This document shows, piece after piece, positions 20,157-31,200 of a DNA stretch of 46,403 bases (positions are counted from its first letter, which is position 1; every line of letters begins with the position of its first letter). Origin of the DNA: Dinochytrium kinnereticum. Lineage: Eukaryota; Chytridiomycota; Chytridiomycetes; Chytridiales; Chytridiaceae. Position numbers and translations under genes: made by a program. Where the stretch lies: NCBI GenBank assembly GCA_027604005.1, contig JADGJT010000172.1, positions 1-46,403 of the forward strand. The letters run 5' to 3'. Below the pieces are notes generated by a model that was given only the letters and a program-made list of their open reading frames with translations, was not told the origin of the DNA and ran no database searches.

Positions 20157-21050
20157 ATGGACTCTCCCTCCGACTCTCCCCGTGGAAATGGCATTGGAAA
20201 GATTGTCACAGGTACCTGCTGGATAGTTTAACAAGGATGCTGATGAGGCAGAGTTGGGTAAACGGCTCTCAAAACGTCAAGAGAAGGATGATCTAGTAAA
20301 CAGAAACATTCTGAAAGGTAATTGCCAGAGGAGCGACGATTCTGGCCATGGCTAAAGGCTACTTACTGCAGAGGATGAGGCTGTGTCCCCAACTATCCTG
20401 CAGAATAAGCTGGCCCTGGAGAGGGAAAAACAGCAGGATAATCTTAACCGTAGATTGAGTCATCGACCTTCAAAAGTTGACCTGAAGCTTAGGAATATTT
20501 TGAGAGGTGGGATATTTTAATGGGCTAAAATTTAAACCTTTTATCAGTCGACAGTGACGATGTAATTGACCAATCTGGGCTTACTTTGCAAAAGAATCTG
20601 GATTTTGATCGAAGAGCAACAGTCCTGAGGTCTATTCTGAAAAGCAGGCCGGAAAAGAGCGCTTTGGAGGATATGAACATCATCAAAGGAGGTTTGAAAC
20701 GGAATATATTGTCCTTTAAACACATGTCAGGGAATTTTATCGATCCATCTATCATCGAAGCGCAAGAGAAGTTGCGGAGGGCTCAACTAGAGAATTCTCT
20801 GGAAGGGAAGCTTCGGAACCGACCCGATATTGATGAATTGAGAGATAAACAAATTATTCACTTCAACGAGACGGTTGAGGTTCTCCCGACGTTCAGAAAG
20901 TCCGAGTATAACAGAAAGCCTGATGGAAATGCAACCTTTCGAAAGCTCACCCCTCAGATGAAAATTCAAATTCGTGAAGAACTAAACACTTTCAAAAAGA
21001 CCGAGATGAACGTACACGAGCAGTCTCTCCGCAACACTTGTTTTCATTGA
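20157..21050 (+). CDS. Phactr-like RPEL-repeat protein with PP1-binding-type C-terminus
   Basis: Four exons (20157-20211, 20252-20317, 20372-20506, 20548-21050) encode 252 aa. Four RPEL-type actin-binding motifs can be seen: KRLSKRQEKDDLVNRNIL (degenerate), RRLSHRPSKVDLKLRNIL, ILKSRPEKSALEDMNII and KLRNRPDIDELRDKQII. The last continues into a segment (HFNETVEVL, YNRKPDGNATFRKLTPQMK, IREELNTFKKTEMNVHE, ending RNTCFH) that closely follows the C-terminus of animal phosphatase and actin regulators, where the tail contacts PP1. RPEL motifs bind G-actin, so an actin-responsive PP1 cofactor is inferred. The start Met lies 179 bp after CKS1. All exon joins are in phase 1. Confidence 0.88.
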
Positions 21051-21142
21051 AGGGACTTGCCCGCATTTACTTCGCGCAATAAATGCCATTGTATACCCAC
21101 ATTTTTTTTGAATACAGGCACATGAACTTGTCTTCATAAAGA

Positions 21143-24100
21143 ATGTCAATGTCATCCCTTGAGTTGGACACTGAGACAGCAAAGCAGACATCCCCACTTG
21201 AGGCCTTGACCCAAGCGGCGGCGGAAGTCCTTGCAAGAGTTGAAGTAAGAGAAGATACATCCAAGACCGCTCTGCGATTTGTGGACTTGTCCGACTACGA
21301 TGACGTTCTTTCGGATATCCTGCTGGATGTCTTGTATCTGGGGTTTCAAACGCATAAGATGAACTCGGACTACTTTGACAGCTCTCTTTCCGACCTTCCG
21401 GCTCCCAGCAAACCCATTAATCGGATATCAAAGAAAGAGATTGACCGTGCTGGCATGGCTGAGGCCATTTTGTGCTTGATCAAGTGCTTTGTTGTCCAGC
21501 AACGGAACTTGGAAAGAGCATCAGAGCTGCTATTGAGTGGAGTCTTGGGCACTCATCATCATTCTAAAGAGTAAGAAGCTTCGTAACGTTGTGTTTTTCT
21601 TAATTATCAGTGCTGCCATCGTCCAAGAATATGAGAAAGGCTGGTCATCGCTGTTGGCCTACCAACCTTTCTTATCCGAACGATCCAAAGACCAAATATC
21701 CGACTTCAAAGAGTATGTGACGAGTTATTGGAATTTTCTGACTTTTGAAAGTCATATGAAACGATATTTGGCGATGTACTTGCCCAGTGCTGGCTATGAG
21801 ATTATGAGGACTGAGAGATACAAGAATACAGGAAAGGTGGAAGCTTGCCTAGTAGCTACAAGGCAGTGGAATCCTGGAGATGAGATACGACATTGCACTG
21901 GTGTGATTGCTGAGTTAACTCAGAGTGATGAAGAGTACATCTCCAATCGAGATTTCAGCGTTATGTTCTCAACTCGCAAGGCTTGCATGTGCCTATTTCT
22001 AGGCCCGGCGAGATTTGTCAACCATGACTGTAGGCCGAACTGCAAGGTATGATGCAATTGTCGCTTATGAGAAAGATACAAACATGATCTAGTTTATTTC
22101 CCTAGGACCAAACGCTATCTGCTTCAAAGTGATCAAAAATATTGAGGTTGGAGAAGAAATCACCACATTCTACGGAAATGATTATTTTGGCGAAGGAAAT
22201 AAGGAATGCCTATGCGCTTCTTGTGAACGGTAGCCTTTCTTGTAGGGAATGTACTTAAAGCCATTTAGTTTGAAGCAGGGAGGATTTTCATCTCACGTCG
22301 AAGAAAAAGCTATCGATGACCTAATCGGAGATGGCCAAAAGCCATTACTTACGAAGTTACGTAAAACGGAGCTCCGATCTGACTCCTGGTCATTCATGAT
22401 GAAAAAGTTTTTAGCCTTAGACGGCGATGACGACACAGGTTATCAAAATCCGTCACCACAATCAGCGCTGCATTGCGTTAACTGCAGGAAAAATCTCCGA
22501 ATATCAGCTATCCCGGAATCGGAGAAAAAGTATGGGATTTTTGCGGATTCGGAAGGGAATGAAAAGCGATGTACATGGTGTGCGAGAAACTTCAAGATTT
22601 ATGGAGTTGAATGGCCGAATCGGAAGCAACCCCATCGATCAAAGTCTGGACACTTACAAAAATTGGCGGTTAGTTGCTTTTTAGAAAGCATATTAATCTT
22701 GAGATAACAGGATGTTGCAATGTCTTTTCTGGATGAAGAAGGTATGATGTTAGGAGCCATAATAAACTCTAGGCCTTATTTTTCTTTATCATTCTGTGGT
22801 TTTCTCTTATTTACCTACGACCTTTCAGATGGGTTGCTTGCGTCGTATGAGGAGTTTTATTTAAGCCAGCGTCTGTTTTTAAGCCCGGATGAAATATATT
22901 GCTGGGACCGGCTGCGCTCTGTTCCTGGAAGAGTGCCGATGAGGAGTTAGCACCTATATTGATATTGTAGTCTGACTCTCTCGTAGCTGACTACCATATG
23001 GCTATCTTTGTCTTCCCGGACGATTGGGAAAAGTATTCCTTCTGGTGGCCGGCGATGGTAATGAAGTTGCAACTCTCTTATCTAATAGTGCCCTAGTACG
23101 TACCGCCGAACGAGATTGATGATACTATGCCTTCGGTTGAAGGTCTTGATATGAAGGAGTACGCTATGGTTTCATACTTAGAGACGCATTCTTTGTAAGC
23201 CTTGATTCTTAACTTGTACTAAATATTTGAAGCAACATTGTGAAGTTTGCCGAAATGCGTCTCTTCGATCCACTGCATGAACCTTTTCGATCATTTCAAA
23301 ATATTCCCGGATTCTTGCAACATAAGGCGGTCGTCAGAGGATTGAAATTCCTCGAAACCCAGAAACCTCCCCGAGGTTACCAATGGAAGAAATGGAACTC
23401 AGATTTGGGCGTTTTGACTAAGGTTGTACGTTTTTGTTTTTTTGGTGTCTAAATTTATGCTAGGCCTGTATTCCTTCGAAGGAGCCTTGTATGAAGGCTT
23501 GCTGCTATATCGCTAAGCCGGAGAAAAAGATTCAGTTGCGGTGGAAAGGGCAGATTTCGTTTGGCCTTTTAAATATAACTTTTGGGTCCTGTGTCCCAGA
23601 ATCCATGCGTGAAAAAGTCACAATAACTATTGCACCTAGTGCGGAGGTTCTGGTGACGGATAGCCCAGTTAAACAAGAGGTAATAACATAGCTATCGAAA
23701 TTATTGTTAAGGTGTTTAGAGCATACTGATTGCAAACGATAGTAATATTCAACTATCTCAGGATATGAGTAACTCTGAGCCAGGTATTCATAGTTCTGGC
23801 TAATTATAGGCACCTTTGTTTTTGGATTTATTTCTATTTCGTTTTCAGCATCCCGAGCTATATTTTGCTCTGTTACAGTCTCGTTGTTTCTAAACTTCTG
23901 CTGAAATAGCAAAGCGACGAAGTAGGGGTCCAGGGAAAAAAAAGAGACAATCTACAGGTAGTAATGATGTTTTGGCAACTAACTCATGTTAAAAGTCCTT
24001 AAACCTGAAGAGCTGGATATTGGGGAGCCAAGCATTGGTAATTTTCGATTTATAGGATGTGCAGGAGCTTATCGATGCAATGCAGATTGGAAGACTCCGT

Positions 24101-24590
24101 CCAGTACCCCTGAATTTAAAAAGGGTGATCACGTAGTAGCCCTCACTCAAACAGCGAAGAAAGGAGCCATAATGTCCCTATGGTTCTTAGGGTCGATCGT
24201 GGACGTCGATAACGAAAATCGTCAATGTCAAGTTAATTACAATGGTTGGGATGATAGGTTCGCGTCTCAGTATCCCAGATATCTGTGCTAACCGTTTGTT
24301 AGATGGAATGATAAAAGGGATTTTGACTGCTTGCGTAAAATAACGAAGCAACAGTCCGAATTTACAGTATTCAAGATACAGGCATATAGCAAAGGTTTTA
24401 GGGTAAATACTGTTTTTATTGTCTCATTCTTTCTTGTCAGGTATGGAAGAGGACGTCATAACCAAAACGTTCCATAAGGCAAAAAGAGCGCTTATGCTGT
24501 CGACCAGCAACTCTACAAAGAGTAAGACGTCGCTACTTCCCAATATGATTTTAATACATTTTAGGGAGGCGGATATGCTTTGACGATTGA
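21143..24590 (+). CDS. SUV4-20/Set9-type H4K20 methyltransferase fused to PWWP and Tudor-knot domains
   Basis: Exons: 21143-21570, 21611-22046, 22093-22229, 22269-22668, 22711-22741, 22829-22945, 22987-23057, 23097-23194, 23233-23422, 23464-23679, 23762-23783, 23910-23957, 23996-24037, 24086-24257, 24303-24402 and a last exon ending at 24461 or, with a downstream splice, 24590; about 842-870 aa. Residues 1-320 are an SUV4-20 N-terminal and SET region (EACLVATRQWNPGDEIRHC, DFSVMFSTRKACMCLFLGPA, FVNHDCRPNC, EVGEEITTFYGNDYFGE, CLCASCER). A Cys4 ribbon follows (CVNCRKNL, RCTWCARNF). A PWWP-like domain starts at DWEKYSFWWPAM, with VSYLETHSF and RLFDP. A basic KRRSRGPGKKKRQ stretch precedes a chromo-barrel/Tudor-knot (FKKGDHVVAL, WFLGSIVDVDNE, VNYNGWDDRW). 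Exons 1-4 are certain; the fusion rests on consistent phases at every join. A split into two genes near 22950 is the alternative. Confidence 0.8.
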
Positions 24591-24643
24591 GGATTAATGT
24601 ATTTTGTTTGACGGGAATCCCAATTTCGGATTTAATTTATACA

Positions 24644-25497
24644 ATGAATCGAGAGCCTGGTCACCTTGCGCGAGTTGTCCAAACGGCCAGCAGTGCCAAA
24701 AGAATAAAGATTCTAACCATGGGTGAGCCAAGTGTTGGCAAGAGCTGTTTGATCAAAAGATATTGCGAGGGGAGGGTGAGGCCTATCCTCAACAAATTCC
24801 ATGGTAATGACAATTCCAGTACATCCCAGAGTACATCTCGACCATTGGCATCGACTATGGAGTGAAAACGATCCTTATGGGCCAGAGTGAAGGTGATTTT
24901 CAACGAGTTATTGGTGGCTGATGAGGCGAAAACAGTAAAAGTCAACTTCTGGGACGTCGGTAGGTAGGAGAATGTCGTTGCTATAGTAATTAGGGTCAGC
25001 TGGAGACCCTGTCTACTTCGAGATCCGGAACGAATTCTACAAGGTAAGCAATATTCATAAATCAGACATTAACTCGTTCCATTTTCAGGACACTCATGGG
25101 GTAGGGATCTCCCAAATTCAAATCTAAGACTCTCCCAGGCTATGCTGGTGTATGACGTGACATCTCGAAAGTCCTTCGAGGCTTTAGATAAATGGGTGGA
25201 TGAGCTTTTCAGCTTTTACGCTAACGAAGTTGTGATCTACCTAGTTGCCAATAAGGTAACTTTCCCGGAAATGATTATAAAATTGAGCCAGAATAGATTG
25301 ACCATGTCTCAAGAACAGTGAACAGGAAAGAGGGAGAGGCTTATGCAGAAAAAATGCAATTCAGGTAATGCGGCATTTTGCGGCTTCAATACATGATCGA
25401 ATTTAGATACTTTGAAACATCGGCTCTAAATGGGGAGGGGGTTGCGGATATATTTGATTCGTTATTTGAATCCGTTCTGAAGTTGTTGGGTGATTAA
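24644..25497 (+). CDS. RJL-family (RabJ/DNAJC27-like) small GTPase
   Basis: Eight exons (24644-24775, 24820-24892, 24936-24959, 25000-25043, 25089-25100, 25139-25255, 25297-25364, 25407-25497) encode 186 aa. GTPase motifs are G1 GEPSVGKS, G2 STIGIDYG, G3 FWDVAGD, G4 ANKID and G5 FETSAL. RJL hallmarks are IKRYCEGR, TIGIDYGVKTI, YFEIRNEFYKDTHG and the lack of C-terminal prenylation cysteines (it ends LKLLGD). Unlike animal DNAJC27 there is no J domain: a stop follows the GTPase fold. RJL genes track with the presence of flagella across eukaryotes, in line with the Tectonic gene in this window. A 12-nt micro-exon encodes DTHG. Its end is 18 bp from the stop of mitochondrial uL2. Confidence 0.9.
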
Positions 25498-25515
25498 TAG
25501 CGTTATCAAGGGCAC

Positions 25516-26749
25516 TTAAGATTTCTTCTTGTTGAGCTTTGCTTTCCATCGTGGTGTGATGATGTAAGAACGTCGTTTCCTGTTGAGCAGGGTTAACAAC
25601 ATCAACTGGAATAAACTACTACTCACCTTACGGTCTTCCAGCCCTTTGTCAACCAACCCCAGGGAGACCTTGGATGCTTATTTCCTTTACTCTTAGACCC
25701 ACCACCTGTAGGGTGATCACAAGCATTCATGGCGATACCTCGCACAGTTGGACGAACACCCTTCCTTCTCATAGCCCCAGCCTTTCCAAAGTTTCGGTGA
25801 TGATGATCCTCATTCCCAACCTCTCCAATGGTAGCAACAGAATCAAGAGGAATGAGACGGACCTCTTTACTTGACAGACGCACTTGCGCAAACCCACTCT
25901 GGTTGGTAGCAATGAGCTGCCCTGATGTCCCAGCTGAGCGACAGATCTGAGCGGGTCCGTCGGGTTTAAGGCCGATACAGTGAATCAAGGTTCCCACAGG
26001 AATATCCCTTAATCTCAGAGCATTCCCACGCTGAATGAGTTGATTCCTTGCCAACGGTTCCGAGTTTGCTCCAAGCCCTCTCAATCCGCTTCGGTAGGAT
26101 TCCACAGTGTCCCCAGGATTAATTCCGTTTGGACGAATAATATAGGAGAATTCATTCGTCGAGAGGTTTCTGAGCAGTGCAAGATCTGCGCTTCGGTTGG
26201 GATCGTACTCAAGCCTGACCACCTCATGAGGCCCTGGTGTGGTCCGCATGAAGTCGACCTTTCGTATCCTTCGCTTATGACCACCACCCTTGTGTCTGAC
26301 CGTTATCCGACCGCTCTTATTTCTTCCACCGGTGGACCTATCGAGTCTCAGATAACGGATCCCGTTTTACTACCGCAAACCCACCTCTTTCCAAATGATA
26401 AGCGACTGATGCAAGATCCCTTGTGCAAATGAAATCTCACGGGATGCCGCCGATGCCTACATCCCGGAGACACGGGTTTATATATTTTCATGTTGCCCAC
26501 CACCTTCCAGAATTTGTTCTCCATCACGTTGCTTTTGACTTCCGGAAGAGGCTCCTTTGCTTCCTTGAGCTTTTCAATGTACTTGAAATACCGCTTTTGA
26601 CTTTTCGTCTCGCCTTTCACGTAGGTCTTAAATCGCTGCTGCATGGGGAAGAGCATTCCTCTCGCATGACCTAGCGATACATACCCTGCGTTGAGTAGGC
26701 AGGGCACCCCCATCCTGATCAGCGGCTTAAGAGCCGTGGACAGCACCAT
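25516..26749 (-). CDS. RML2: Mitochondrial large-subunit ribosomal protein uL2m
   Basis: Three exons (26749-26385, 26337-25627, 25579-25516) encode 379 aa. The N-terminal 30 residues (MVLSTALKPLIRMGV...) are basic and hydroxylated, fitting mitochondrial import. Residues from about 95 carry uL2 signatures: KIYKPVSPGCRHRRHPVRF, GKRSTGGRNKSGRITVRHKG, GGHKRRIRKVDF, then VGTLIHCIGLKPDG, AGTSGQLIA, VGNEDHHHRNFGKAG and GVRPTVRGIAMNACDHPTGG. This last block is the conserved loop near the peptidyl-transferase centre. The C-terminus KRRSYIITPRWKAKLNKKKS is supplied by the third exon. An in-frame ATG at 26860 exists but would put a hydrophobic stretch in front of the import sequence. Confidence 0.93.
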
Positions 26750-26902
26750 TTTCCGTTTTCTGAGAGAGCTGCCCAGAGGAAAAATTGTCACTACCAGCAC
26801 TGGAAAACATTGGTACGAATTGATGAACGGAACGAATGTGAAGGCCGCAAACATCGGCATGGAAAGGAGAGGATATGTTTATTGAAGTCATTATCGGTAG
26901 GA

Positions 26903-28184
26903 TTAGTAAAGAAGTCCCTAAGAAAAAAAAAAACATGTTAATGACCCCGAAATGAAAAGATGACAGAGAAAAAACCAGCGTGTCAAAAATAACGCAGAAG
27001 ATTACCTCGCCAAGAGCAGATCGAATGAGGGAGCAACCAATCTATTTTTTAAACATGCTCAGTTACCTTTCTTGACTTCTCCCCTTCCTTACCTGAATAG
27101 TCTGAGTCCTGGCAGCAGAGTCCCCCAAGAGGGGGTTAACTTCCATGATGTCGACGGCCACAAGGGATCCCGACTGGTGCATAGCTTCCATGATATAGTG
27201 ACCCTCACGGAATGTCAGTCCACCACGAACAGGGGTTCCAGTCGCAGGTGCAACTGTAGGGTCAAGAGCGTCAACGTCAAAGCTCAAATGGATGGGGCAG
27301 TCATGTCCCAGGTAGTCAAGGGCCATCTCCATAACGCGTCCAATACCCCATCGATCAACTTCATGCATTGAAAAAGCCTTGATGTTGTTGTCCCTGAGAA
27401 TCTTCTTCTCCGGGGCATCAAGGTCACGCAGCCCAATGTAGACAATACGCTTCAAAGTAATGCATGGCTTGAGCCAGTCAAAAGTATCGATCTTTTCTGC
27501 AAGGCCAGTGAGGAAAGACACTGGGCAACCGTGAAGGTTTCCTGACGAAGTGGTCTCCGGAGTGTTGATATCCTTTGAACAACAAGCATAAGTTTCAACA
27601 GATCTGTACCGCGTGCGTGATACGTACCGCGTGAGCGTCGACCCACACAACCCCAAGGTTCTCATAAACTGCCGCGGATCCTGAGACGGTTCCCATGGCA
27701 ATTGAGTGGTCACCACCAATCGTCAGGGCTAGCTGGCGCTGAGAGCAGATAGCTTTCACAGAATGATGAACGCTCTCAGTCACCTTTGAAACGTATGAGA
27801 CGTTCTTCAGTTTCCCGACAGAGTCCTCCTTTGGCTTGAGGTGATCGTAGTCCTTAAGCTTCTCGCCCTCGCTCACTTGCCACTCAAGGTCCTTGATCTG
27901 ATCGACCAGGCCGTTCTCTAGCAGCAAGGCTGGACCTTGTTCCACACCCCCACGCGGCTGAACAGAGGTTAGCTATTTTGCATGGTATTAAGAGAAAGCG
28001 GCTCCACACCCACCTGACCACCATCTGAATAGCATCGGCAAACACAGACGATGCAGGAGGAAGAAGAAAAGGTCAGAGGCGATGTCGTGGCTGCTCACTA
28101 CTCACTGAATCCGCAGCCGACGATGCCAACGGTCAAGGGCTCGCTGATGTATCGCTGTTTTGTTCTGCTGTTTACGATGCTCAT
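26903..28184 (-). CDS. CAR1: Arginase
   Basis: Six exons (28184-28106, 28024-28014, 27957-27628, 27572-27093, 27041-27006, 26917-26903) encode 316 aa. Arginase hydrolyses L-arginine to ornithine and urea using a binuclear Mn centre. All metal-ligand motifs are present: [28 protein letters not shown] with [12 protein letters not shown], and [20 protein letters not shown], plus [14 protein letters not shown]. The N-terminus has [20 protein letters not shown], where an 11-nt micro-exon encodes the NGGQ region. The last exon is only 15 nt and gives the ALGEGLLY end. The start codon lies 69 bp from that of IML1 on the other strand, suggesting joint control by nitrogen supply (inference). Confidence 0.95.
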
Positions 28185-28253
28185 GGCTCAAGTGGATTTT
28201 GGTGAACGAGATTCTGAGTCCCGACAATCCTCGGAACGATCTTCGAATAAAAA
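28185..28253. promoter_or_regulatory. Shared divergent promoter of arginase and IML1
   Basis: The 69 bp between the two start codons must contain both 5' UTRs and core promoters. It contains CGGAACGATCTTCG and a short A-run, with no clear TATA box. Arginase is catabolic for arginine, and IML1 restrains TORC1 when amino acids are short. Confidence 0.5.
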
Positions 28254-31200
28254 ATGCTGAAGGTTGGGCCGATGGGCAGCGCCGCTGGACTGCGGTTATA
28301 CACGCTGTGGGTGCATGACGAGCGATTCTCGAAGCAGGACGTGGTCATCAACCCCGACCTCCTCAACTTTGTCGAGAGGGGCGACCTGCTTGAGATTTAC
28401 CATCCGCGGGCGGAAAGCCACCCAGCTCCGCAGCATCTAGCCATCACGCGTCCTAACGAGGGTGATACTACTGCAAAGGGGAAGAGACTCATTGTCCAAG
28501 TCACAGCATTGGACTCAGATATCATATCGAAGCAGCCGCAGCTTCAGGTTCGAGCCGAATCCAAGACATCTAATAATAGAACTTTATGCAGATCTCAGTT
28601 GCCCAACATGTCGCAGTAGCATTCGATCTTTTACCCAGAACAACTGTTGTGGTCCGAAAAGTATGCATCCACTTTTGTTTTAGCCAGTCTCCTAATTCCT
28701 CTTGAAAGGTGGAAAAGTCTGCCTTTTCTGCCGACTTTATGGAGCTATCATTTAGGGACCAGTACATTGGGCGTTCGGACATGTGGAAGTTGAAGACCAG
28801 TCTAAATAATACTTGTATACACGTTGGAAAGAAGGTGACTTCACTGGGTGTGCGAGCTCAAGTTAAAGAACTTGTTATAAGTGGAAGATCTGTATGGCAC
28901 GAGAGAGTGAACCTTCTTTTAAAATGCGTCTTAGGTACCCTGCGCATATATCACAGAGCATACGAGAACCATTTATAGATCTGAATCAGCAAAGTATTTT
29001 ATCTTCATTCAGATGAGTAAAGAGATGTGGGAATTCGACGATGATGGGGAGCTTTATTTTGAAAAATGCGTCAATGGGTTTTTACCTGAGCTGTTTGAGA
29101 GCTGGAAAAGAACAGGGACAAATCACGTTGTTTCCATCGTGCTATTCGCAAGGATTTTCTACAAAGAGGCTTTTGCAAATGCTGGCGAAACCTTCAGTGA
29201 AACTCCACTTTCAACCGACCCCCAGGGACGCTTTTACAGAGACTTTTACCGCGTTGTCGTTGACTGGGAGACAAGATCAGATTGGTCTCAAGTCCTTATC
29301 CCGCTTAAGAGAGAGTTCATTGTCTTTCAAAAGCATGTTCTCCAACGGTTTAGTGAGGATGGCTCGACCACCCTATCAGGAGTGAATTCACCGGCGTCGG
29401 AAGGAAATGTGCTTGAGGCTATTAATCTGGCCTTGAATCCATTTGACAAGCATTATATCGACAGAGACCTTCTTAGAACAGGCCTCTCAGTTGTTATTAT
29501 AACTCCAAGCCCTGGTATTTTTGAGGTGGACCGAAAGCTATATCGGTTGACGACGCAGAGAATGATCGATAACGGTATTGGATGCGATGTTGTATCACTT
29601 TCACGACCACCGCTTTATGCCGTTCCTCTATTTCAGTTCATAGCTAAAGACTGCAGTGGTTTAAAGGATACGGCAAACACCGTAACAACCCTTTCAGGAT
29701 CTGGTCCCGATATCTCCGGAGGCACCGATAGCAATACCGACCGGAAGGCTGGGGAAAGTGAGAAGAAAAGCCTTGACGTCTGGGATCCCTTATTTTCAGA
29801 TGACGCGCCAAGTGACGTGCCGGATAAAATCTTTTTCACCATTCCCGGATGGATTGAGATGAGCTTCTATTCGCGAGGCTCTATTTCATCTAGCGACCGT
29901 TTCAAGTTCAGATGCAAAGTGAATGAACTTCAAAACCTAAGTCTTGAGATTAGCTCGTCTTTAATAGTGGATTACCTTGATAAAGAGTCATTTGATACAA
30001 GAGAGGATTTAGGGGAGTCTGACTTGTTCGACGGAAATACTTCTCCCTATGACAAATACGACGAAGCCGTGTTCACGATTGGAAAGAAAGGGGCGAAAAG
30101 ATCGGATGATAAGTATCGCACTGCTCTTCCATCTGAATCTGCTGCACCAGGCAGTGTAAGCTCAGCCAGCAATATTAGGGGAAGTTCGACAAACGGGGCT
30201 ATCATACCAGACAGTGCCTCTAGAGGTAACGAGTTTTCTAACGAGGCTGGGATTAGAGCATCGAAAAGCTATATCACCTCAAAATATGACACTTCAGCAG
30301 GCAATGCCCATGCTATCCTAATCCAATCGGCTTCTCGGGGATCAGAACGCGAAGGTCTAGGTCGAGATTCTATGAACCGAATGAGCTATTCGGGTTCTGA
30401 GCCTTTTAAGTATGGAACTTCACCTAATACCGACGTAACCAAACGGGCATCACCCGGAAGATACACGCACATTCTTCCAAGATCCACCCATAATGCCCGC
30501 CAAAACTATATTAATCCTTGCAACCCCTCAAAAAACGTCATACGAGTGAGCTCTCACACACGTCGATGGCAGCATGTATACCCGAACTTAGCTTTTCACC
30601 CACACAAAAGTGATCATGGAACGAAATGGAAGTCCCTATCTACACCCGCTTGTCTTCCCCTGACAACCGACTACTTTCCTTCCGCTGAAGACCTCCAGGC
30701 ATTGTACATTGAGAATACGTACACAGTCACGCCAGCGGATGATCTCAATATGTACCAGGATGATTCCGGAAATGAGCTGCAACGAGTGGAGTCCCTGCTT
30801 TCGGAGCTCATCTCACAGAGACTACAACAGGGATTTCAGCTTATTGTGTCAAATTCTTTGGACGGGGCTCAAAAGCTTCCTGTTGGCGGTAATCTTGTTA
30901 CAGATGATGCTCTTTCTCCGACAGGGCCAATAGTCTCAAAGTTCTGGAGCGGCAGGGGAGCTAGCAAAATATCCACATTAACACCTTACTTTTTGAGTTT
31001 GGGAGATCACGTTCATCGACTCTTTTTCGACTCCTACGGCAAAAACGTAGAGGTAAAGAGATACATGCGAAATGTAAACTACAACACGGATAGTTACCAA
31101 TACTCTTGCTCAATATGGCCGGAGCACTCGAGCGAATACTCTTTTCGAACGTTTAACTTCGCATACTCTGAACTTGCCACGTACAATTGGAATTATCTTG

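Noticed and set aside
23532..23912. 126-codon minus-strand frame in the SUV4-20 gene
   Set aside because: Antisense shadow of the PWWP-proximal exons and an intron.
23984..24291. Stand-alone Tudor-knot gene starting near 23986
   Set aside because: Its unspliced frame includes an intron that breaks the domain; spliced exons at 23996-24037, 24086-24257 and 24303-24402 join in phase to the upstream methyltransferase gene.
24424..24590. Separate small gene starting MEEDVITKTFHKAK
   Set aside because: It lies within the end of the SUV4-20 gene. Using a downstream acceptor it joins that gene in frame and ends in a basic KRRR tail, which is simpler than a separate gene; still uncertain.
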